Below, piece after piece: positions 56,920 to 64,000 of a stretch of 64,000 bases of DNA. The DNA is taken from positions 77,782,460-77,846,459 of the forward strand of contig OZ038485.1 in NCBI GenBank assembly GCA_964036315.1, given 5' to 3'. The translations under genes and the position numbers were made by a program. Position 1 is the first letter of the stretch. Each line of letters opens with the position of its first letter. The notes below the pieces were generated by a model, which saw only the letters and a list, made by a program, of their open reading frames with translations, had not been told where the DNA came from and did no database searches. This DNA comes from Acanthosepion esculentum. Its lineage: Eukaryota; Mollusca; Cephalopoda; Sepiida; Sepiidae.

Positions 56920-57150
56920 TAGGAGTAGATAGATTCACCTATTGTCCAGTTCACACGTCTCCACAGTGCTTTAAACATAAGTTTTATCCCTTGTTTCTCC
57001 GTTTAGGATTGGGTTTCTGGTTTCTTCTAAAGTTCACTTCAACTCTATACACCTAACGCTTGTCCTTACGTCTGCTACATCTCCACACAGTAACCCTCTA
57101 CTTTGAGTGGCTCTTCGGCCTTGTATTGGGTGACCATTAATAAAAAAAAA
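56920..57150 (+). pseudogene. LINE 3' end (family A, 5'-truncated)
   Basis: Ends CACAGTAACCCTCTACTTTG, AGTGGCTCTTCGGCCTTGTA and GGGTGACCATTAATAAAAAA, matching the end of the 48.2-48.9 kb copy (CTGTAACCTTCTACTTAGAG, TAGCTCTTGGGTCTTGTACA). Upstream, decayed codons of the RT tail are seen (HKFYPLF). Followed by an A-run. Confidence 0.6.
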
Positions 57151-57354
57151 GTTTAGTTAAAGATCAATCAAAATTCTTTGTTTTGTTAAGCATGGCTTTG
57201 TTTACTTTTCTATATTTTGAACCATTTTCTTGACTTTTGGTGACGGTTTAAATTAAGTATAAATATAAATAAAATCGTCCAATTTCTGAGTACTCTTGGT
57301 TTTCATAAGCCATTATCAAAGAGGTTTTGTTCTTTCTGCTATGCCAGATTCATC

Positions 57355-57530
57355 CAGAAGAGGTATGGCACGTGGAACTAGAACAATCTACCCCAGTGGA
57401 TGAAATAAAGGGTTCGGTTCAAAATTTCAATCACCTGAAGAAGGCCAGAGCATACAATTGCCGAAACATTGTGAATGTGACAATAAAGATAAGGATAACA
57501 GTCTGCGAAATGTAAATAATGCAAGATTCA
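57355..57530 (+). mobile_element. tRNA-like SINE (family E copy)
   Basis: GGTATGGCACGTGGAACTAG, GGGTTCGGTTCAAAATTTC (B-box position), CACCTGAAGAAGGCCAGAGC, TTGCCGAAACATTGTGAATG and AATAAAGATAAGGATAACAG. Aligned end to end with 14115-14290. Several CpGs of that copy read TG or CA here. Confidence 0.6.
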
Positions 57531-58332
57531 TTGGTATTGTAAATTTTCAATTCTTCACATGACACTTTGTGTTGTCTGTATTTAATATATTTGTTCTGAA
57601 AGTTGATAATATTTTATCAGAGTTGGTTTGTTTTTTATGCTTAATACTTCTAGTGTTTGTTTTTTTACAATTTATATGATATTGTATATTTTAGTGTGAT
57701 TGGTAAGGATTTCTTAGATTTCTTGTTGTATTAATTGGTGATATGCAATTTAATTGTACTATTATTGGATAAATGACATATTAATTGGCGTGATAGTATA
57801 GTGGTTGTGTAATTAATGTATGAGTTGTATGAATTATTATTATTGTCCAAGTAGGCAAGCAAATTCATAATCATTGGTTTGATGTATTTTTGATTTTTGT
57901 TGTATCAATGGTGGTGATCATGTTGGAGGAATTTAGTCGTAATTGATGAATTTGTTTGTTTTTGTCATTAGGTGATACGAAAAGCATTAAGTATAAAACA
58001 CAAATATCAATATAATACTATCAAATGAAAGAAAATATAAACTAAATATATATTTCATAAAAAAAAATGAAGGCAATAGTCATTTGAAGATGTGTTACTT
58101 TGAGAAACTAACATCATGCAGAAAGACAGTATTTGAAAAACAATGAAATTGGCATAGCACAAAAAATTAATAATAGCTTATGAAAGCTGAAAGTACTCAG
58201 ACATTGGACAACTTACATTTAAACACGTACCAGGAAAATGATCCAAAATATAGACAAGTAAACAAAAGCATACTTAACAAAGAACTTTGTTGGTCTTTAT
58301 CCAAACTTGTGTGCATATATATATATATATAT
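57531..58332. other. No gene seen; (AT)n at its end
   Basis: TG-rich, CpG-poor sequence. An (AT)n tract lies at about 58315-58336. Confidence 0.4.
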
Positions 58333-58425
58333 ATATGATGATGAGTCCCAAATATAGGATGAAACGACCATCCAGTGCTTTCTGCATTCTGTTGAGGTGT
58401 CTTCTAGACTCAGTGAATTACTTAA
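58333..58425 (+). mobile_element. 5'-truncated copy of SINE family F
   Basis: GATGAGTCCCAAATATAGGA, TGAAACGACCATCCAGTGCT and TTCTGCATTCTGTTGAGGTG repeat the tail of the copy at 58690-58780 with few changes. The tRNA-like head is absent. Confidence 0.8.
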
Positions 58426-58489
58426 TTATAATTTTCTCAAATCCTCCTAATTTCTATCATTTGTATATCCTTGCTTGAACTGGCTTCTA

Positions 58490-58785
58490 ATGCTCTGGAC
58501 TGAGCGGCTTGGGGGTAGTAGTCATAGCTCGTGGAGGCACAGTCCTATGGTTAAAGAGAAACTTGGATAAGTTCCACCATGGTGGAATCAAGTCTGATTC
58601 GCTACCTCATCGTCACCGAGGCTCGTTGGAACAGTTGGTATGACGTTTGCCTGATAATGTAACTGTTCGTGTTTCAATTCTCAGTAGTGGATGTGCACTG
58701 CTGATTAGTCCCAAATATAGGAAGAAACGGCTGTCCAGTGCTTTCTGCATTCTGTTGAGGTTTCTTCTAGACTCGATGACTTATA
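58490..58785 (+). mobile_element. tRNA-derived SINE (family F)
   Basis: A tRNA-like head at about 58620-58690 has an A-box-like TTGGAACAGTTGGTATGACG and a B-box-like CTGTTCGTGTTTCAATTCTC at tRNA-like spacing, followed by a tail (GCACTGCTGATTAGTCCCAA, GAAACGGCTGTCCAGTGCTT, CTGTTGAGGTTTCTTCTAGA) and a (CA)n tract from about 58787. The tail recurs at 58333-58425. The 58490-58620 part may be a second unit or an extended 5' end. The head keeps several CpGs although the surroundings are CpG-poor. Confidence 0.75.
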
Positions 58786-59392
58786 TACACACACACACAC
58801 ACACAGACACAGACACAATAGTAATTATTAGCTGAATTTTTATAAAGTTGTAATGTTCAATCCATATCATAAATATTTCCCCATTGAACTAAGTGCTTTG
58901 ACAAAAAAAGGGATTATATTGAAAAACAAACATGTTCTATAAAATAAATGTTTTTTTTTTATCATAAGGCTATAGACTTATAGTTTTCTGTTAAATCTTC
59001 TTTTGTGCCATAAAATTTTATATTTTAGCCGTAGGCATTGGGTATTAGCATTTCTAATAAGGATGAAATAACTTAATGAAAATTAATTCCTGTTCAGAAT
59101 TTAAAAGTTAAAATGGCAATATCAATATAATTAAGTAGAATGTAATGTGGAAAAACTTTTATGAGAGCAGTTAATATTGAAATATTCCTTAGAACAATGT
59201 TAGTAGAAATATAATTGATAAAGATGAGAGCAACTCTTAAAATGATTTTTACATTAAAAATCATATTTGCAGATAATATTGGAATAAGAAATAAAGAATA
59301 GTTGGTTCTGTAAATATTTCAATGTGTGCTCATCACCATAACATTAGCATTGAAATATTAAGAAGCCCGACAATATTTACTTCTTTGCTAAT

Positions 59393-59750
59393 TAAATATT
59401 GATTTAGATTTCGCGTTACTTTTTTGGTTGTCTGAAACGATAGCGAAAACGAAAAGGGACATAACTCTTTTTTGCATCATAAACTGATGGCTCAAAAAAT
59501 TCAATATCAGATTTTTATTACTCGAAATACGATGCGTTTATTCCACCTTTTTTATAAGTTTGTATTATATTTAAGTTATCTGTTGCCATTTTTCTTAAAA
59601 GTCGGCCAAATGTTTGAAAATTTACTTTTGAGAAATTTGATCAATAAACTGATCATGTAGAAAATTTGGTATAAATCAGTTCACTTGTTTTTAACAAACT
59701 GACACATCCAGTGAAAAATTCACTTCACATATGTATTTAGTCGGTCCAAT
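59393..59750. other. CpG-retaining patch
   Basis: In contrast to its flanks it has many CpGs (TTTCGCGTTAC, ACGATAGCGAAAACG, CTCGAAATACGATGCG, GTCGGCC). It contains a 62-codon open frame (59472-59660) without recognisable domain. Likely a younger insertion, but its class is unknown. Confidence 0.45.
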
Positions 59751-62157
59751 ATGAGTAAAATAAAAGTAGAAAGAAGTTGATGAACATAATTTATAATTCT
59801 ATTTACATCTGAGTTTTTATAGTAATTTCTGGAGAAAATTCAAGTTCAAAATTTCAACATAGTAAATGATGGGTATGATGACATTTTGATATTTGGTTAG
59901 TGTATTAATAATCTGTCACAAGCACTAGTCTTTGTGCTGTGGTTAGTATGCTAATCCCTTTATCATAGAGTTTATGACACACTGAATTCCTCAACATGAG
60001 GCTTTTTAAAAGAAAATGTAATAAATGATTACTAATCTTATAAACCATAGTTTTGCTTCCTATTATTTTTGTCAACTCAATCAAAAATTATGAATAATTA
60101 AAAATTCTTATTGCATATAAAAGTTGAAAAGATTTTTGTAAATTTTAATGTGCACTCAGCACATTGATGTGATTTCTCCATCACTAATAACATTTCTATG
60201 TGTGCTATTGTCATGGAAAAAAATATGATCGTCAATTTTTTCTCTATTATTTGTGAAATTTTATAAACTTTTTTTACATTTTATCATAAAGTTTCCTGTA
60301 AAGATGAAAATAAGTAACAATAGACAATAAGAGATATTAATTTATATTTATATTGTAAATCCAGATTTAGACAACAATCCATTATTTGGTAACAGTAGTA
60401 CAAGTTAATTTTTTTATATATCAATTGAAATAGGAATATGCTATTAAAAATGCTAAGAAGAAAGAATCTGACATTCTGAAAAGAAACCTATAAGACACAA
60501 ATAATATATATTTATCTTTATAACTATACGAGCAAGGTGACTGGTATAACTTGGCTTTTGTAATCATTAAGCAAAGCAACTTTATTTGCATCACAGATTA
60601 TTTTGATAAAAGGGATTTCATACTAGTACTTATAGCATTTTCATGAAACCTAGGCAACTGTTTTAAAAAATAGAAAAGGATCTTAAAGACAGTCAATAAA
60701 CTATTACATTGTGTAAATCTAGGCACTCAGGAAATCATTAAAAATAGCAATATTTACATTATTTACAGTCAGACTAATATCCTTATCTTTATTGCTATCA
60801 ATGTTTTACCTATTTTGTTCCTCTGACTTTCTTCAGAGATTTGAACTAATATCTGAAGAAAGCCAGAGTAAATTGTAGAATGTTGTTATACAGTCCCTAA
60901 AAGCTAATTCAAAAGTTGGGACATAACCTGACTCTAAATAATGTAAATAATGATAGCTACTCCTCCCAAAATTCAGACAAAAAATAAAAATGCATACATA
61001 AGGAGTCTGATGATATAAAATTTAAGCATGTATTTCCATTAAAAACAAAAACTTCATTTTTATAGAATGGCAAAGATTTTTAAACTTACAATATAAGTAT
61101 TAGAACAGATTCTAAGAATTTTTTAATTATCTAGAAAAAATAAAATTTTTTGGAATATCTTTGCCTAAAGTTTTCATGAAAATCTAAAAATAGTCATGTC
61201 TATGAGTGTTTATATTCAAACTGGATAGAACTAAATCCTGAATATATTTGTTTGCAACAGAAGAGAAATGTTAGAAATAAAATGAAAAACAACTCTTCCT
61301 TCAAACAGAATATAACTCATTAAATCAGTTATTAATAAATGAAATACAATTAAAGAGTGGGAAGAGAAAATGATCTAAAATAACTGATAAGGATCAAATA
61401 GCAGAATATGTCCGTTCTTACGACTTTAATGAAAACGATCTTTTTTGTTATAAGGCATTGATTTCTTGCTTCATTGTACAAAGCTACCAGTTTTATGTAA
61501 AGACAAGAATGATGCAAAATTAAAAATATACTAAGAAAAATCATTACCAACATCTTTAAGAACCCAATTTCAAACCTCAAAATGTTGAAATTAGAGAAAA
61601 ATTTAATCCTGTTATATTACAGGTATGTGCTGCTGTTAGCTATATAAATTTTACAGTGATATCTTTTTTACTCTCCAAAATCAATTTAAGATAAGCCTAT
61701 TTGCAAGTTCTTCCAATAATGATGATGATGATTTTATTTGAAAACATTAATTATGTTATATTAATGAAATCAAATTTATAATGAATGCTGATAGATAGTC
61801 TCTAAAAACTGATTTATAAGTTGGGATTCAAGTTCAAATCAGTTCAATTTTTTTTTTATTCTTATTATTTAAAAGAGAAAATAAAACAGAATTTCTGTCT
61901 GCATTTCTGAAATGAAGAGTTATCATTATTTACACATGGAATATTGTCTTTGTTGTTATTATGCCATTATGCCCTTTGACCTTCATTTGGTGTTTGTTGA
62001 TCCAGGTAACCTTCAGGGAATTTAAAACTGAATCATTTATTTAATCTACAGGATTAAACTGTTCTCATTCCACAGCTTATGTCCAGGGATGGGTCATCTA
62101 GTTCTTATTTAGTACTATCCAGTTTTTGCTCACCACATTTCTACTGTCCAAGTACAC
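59751..62157. other. No gene seen
   Basis: AT-rich, CpG-poor. A segment at 60840-60990 (ATCTGAAGAAAGCCAGAGTA, AGAATGTTGT, then CAGTCCCTAAAAGCTAATTC) may be a decayed SINE E tail next to another repeat; the last words recur near 61796-61840 (AGTCTCTAAAAACTGATTTA, TAAGTTGGGATTCAA). Confidence 0.4.
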
Positions 62158-62162
62158 ACAGC

Positions 62163-62226
62163 CCAGCCCCAGGATTGAACTCACAATTTGGTAATGTGTT
62201 AATAGTGAGTTCAATCCCTGGGCTGG
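62163..62226. repeat. Inverted repeat of about 22 bp
   Basis: CCAGCCCCAGGATTGAACTC (left) and GAGTTCAATCCCTGGGCTGG (right) pair with two mismatches across a 20-nt spacer. Both arms contain the B-box-like GTTCAATCC, so this may be two head-to-head SINE starts. Confidence 0.7.
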
Positions 62227-62320
62227 ATTGATAAGCACCTGATGAAGGCTGGAGGGCACAATGACTAAAATGTTGTGAATAATGAAGATGGAGGCAATAG
62301 TTTGCATGTAAATAAAATAA
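62200..62320 (+). mobile_element. SINE-like repeat (family E copy)
   Basis: GAGTTCAATCCCTGGGCTGG, then CACCTGATGAAGGCTGGAGG, TGACTAAAATGTTGTGAATA and ATGAAGATGGAGGCAATAG. Same order as the copies at 14.1 and 57.4 kb; CCGAAACG has become CTAAAATG. Confidence 0.55.
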
Positions 62321-63475
62321 AACGTTTAAAAGATCAAATTACAAAAAACTTTTAACTTTGCATATAAACTTAGAAAAGTATCAAGAAAAAGTGGAAACTT
62401 GTGTGTGCCTGATTATAATTTATTTTTCAGTTGTACTGGATATGGTAAAATACTGAATTTAGTAAATAAAAGTAACTTTTCTAGTTCTCATCTGAAAGCT
62501 TTTTTTCACCTGGACAAAACTGGATCACTTTGCTATTGCTAAGTGTTTGCAATTTCATGCCAATTTAAGTTCCCCACTGAATTTAAAAAGATTAAAATAA
62601 TAAAAGCTAATTATTCATCACATTACTTTTTATTAAATTTTCTTTACAATGTTTCATTAAATATTTTTTATTATCTCAGGAAAGTATGGTACAACAAATC
62701 TTAATTTGGTTTCATTATAATAGGATTAGAAAAAATAATAAAAATATATGAGGACTAAGCTACTTTATTAATCAATGACAATAGATAGGGCCAAATTCTC
62801 CTGTAGTCAGCAGGAAGAAATGAGGTCCTTGCATGTCCTCAGTCTTACTACGGCACCAACCATCAAGTGTACAGTCTGTTGTATTTATTCATTTTATCTG
62901 TATCAGCAGCACACATTCAATAGGATTTACAATATTATAAAGCCATTGCTGGTTTTTGATCTTTTAATAGTCATGTGAAAATAGTTAAACCAGGAATTTA
63001 CCAAAACCTCTAATTCTCAAATATGTAACTGAACCTATGGTAAAACTGGTTTGGTTTTGTCTCTTTTCAGCAAGTGTTGCACACATTTGTTCATAATATT
63101 GAAAAGAAATTGCTGTATGGTTAGGAAAGAAACCTTTTAAATAATTCAGGTGGGGAAGAAAGGAACCAATCTTCAATTTATTATGAGTTGACTTATAAAA
63201 AATAACTTTTGGTTCAACATTTATCCCCATTTAGGTATGGCATATTTTATAAATACATAAATAAAGTGGTTTCAGTTAGAATAGAGGAAAGAAGATAACC
63301 AAACTCTGGCTTATGAACCAAATTTTCTTTGATGAATGAAGTGAAACATGTTGGCTAATCTCCTTATATGCATATGAGATAAAACAAATTTTCATTTACA
63401 GCTGTTTTTCAACTTTAAAATACCTTGAAATTATGTGTCACCTGGTTAAATAATTTTGGCTGTTCTTATTACAAG
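62321..63475. other. No gene seen
   Basis: AT-rich. An open frame at 62775-62978 has no recognised domain. Confidence 0.4.
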
Positions 63476-63524
63476 ATTTGAGAGGCCAGTCAGTCACAAT
63501 ATCATTGACATGATTAATGAAACA
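63476..63524 (+). CDS. Candidate internal exon, 49 nt
   Basis: The acceptor GGCTGTTCTTATTACAAG and a perfect donor (ACA/GTAAGT) bound 49 nt. Only one frame is open: FERPVSHNIIDMINET, entering after one base and leaving in phase 0. The other two frames contain stops. It lies in the CpG-poor domain that may be a gene body. I do not recognise the protein and found no neighbouring exon. Confidence 0.3.
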
Positions 63525-64000
63525 GTAAGTACCTTTGTGAAAGGAGCCATATCAGTTAGTTTTAAAAAACAAACTTATGGTTCTTGTTTAATCTTTTTTT
63601 TTATTTCCTAATATTATCTGTTTAACTGATGCACAAAGATTTGTCCATCTCTAAAGAAGCTGCCAGTGCTATTTTGAAATTAGAATTGTAGATTCAGAAA
63701 GTGGTAAAAATTTCTTTGGTCTTTTGAAAAATCCTTTTTTTTTTATAATCTGTCCACCAAAAAATGTGTTGCATATATTTTCCTTATTCTTAATATTTAA
63801 AATGGGAATGATTTTACAAGCAGGAGAGTAGACTAATTCTAAAACGTTTACATGACTTCTACTAGTAGACATTACCTAATGATCGATCATAGAATTACAG
63901 ACCATAATGTTTAGATTTTATCCTTAGTATAAGGTTGGTGATATTCATTACCATAAATTTATCTGGGTGACTTGAAAATTTAATTTTTTAATCTAAATGC
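63525..64000. other. No gene seen
   Basis: AT-rich end of the window, nothing recognised. Confidence 0.4.

Larger units (their letters stand above)
48880..64000. other. CpG-depleted domain (possible methylated gene body)
   Basis: From about 48.88 kb on, CpG is nearly absent. By eye I find roughly a dozen in 48.9-56.9 kb, where base composition alone predicts well over a hundred, whereas many 60-nt lines in 1-48 kb have three or more. Loss is accompanied by TG/CA in repeats whose sister copies keep CG. Patches that keep CpG are 58.49-58.77 kb, 59.39-59.75 kb and about 61.41-61.44 kb. In invertebrates germ-line methylation is concentrated on transcribed gene bodies, so an intronic location is a reasonable inference, not a demonstration. 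Confidence 0.7.

Noticed and set aside
1..64000. CRISPR arrays, bacterial operons, phage or defence systems
   Set aside because: The window is eukaryotic. The regular repeats seen are microsatellites or the primer-site array, and no prokaryotic gene organisation is present.

Overview
This is a eukaryotic, AT-rich, repeat-dense window with no complete host gene that I can recognise. The content is retrotransposon and transposon wreckage, microsatellites and long anonymous stretches. Lophotrochozoan or mollusc origin fits best: a CsRn1-type Ty3/Gypsy element with a tRNA-Trp-like primer site, several LINE 3' ends, tRNA- and 5S-derived SINEs, and Tc1/mariner relics. A cephalopod genome is my guess, but nothing here proves it.

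Layout. 1-18.4 kb: a small MITE with TA target duplications (2.57-2.74 kb), antisense LINE reverse transcriptase fragments (5.4-6.5 and 13.1-13.6 kb), a solo LTR (7.75-8.46 kb), two relics of one Tc1-like transposase family (10.2-11.0 kb on +, 15.9-16.7 kb on -), a 5S-derived SINE, an LTR-like promoter block (15.0-15.9 kb) and a LINE tail ending in (TAA)n (18.0-18.4 kb). Candidate minus-strand exons include one that encodes a signal peptide (7556-7615).

18.4-33.5 kb: a nest of three retroelements. A CsRn1-like LTR element (+ strand) carries a second Ty3/Gypsy element (19221-24358, - strand, 235-bp LTRs, 5-bp duplication CTAAC) inside its left LTR and a 3'-truncated L1/Tx1-like LINE (28743-32981) inside its right LTR. 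The right LTR preserves the empty site of the Gypsy insertion, so the nesting is directly readable.

33.5-48.9 kb: a LINE 3' end (36.5-37.06 kb), a truncated cousin of the minus-strand Gypsy element (37.2-39.5 kb), a solo LTR of the CsRn1-like family (45377-46237, 4-5-bp duplication), and a LINE 3' end (48.2-48.9 kb).

48.9-64 kb: base composition changes abruptly. CpG almost disappears, as expected of DNA methylated in the germ line over a long time, and the repeats here have lost the CpGs that sister copies elsewhere keep. In invertebrates this pattern usually marks transcribed gene bodies, so this third of the window may be intronic. One well-formed candidate exon (63476-63524) lies in it. 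Small CpG-keeping patches look like later insertions.

All autonomous elements recognised are broken by stops or frameshifts. Identity and CpG figures are counts by eye.
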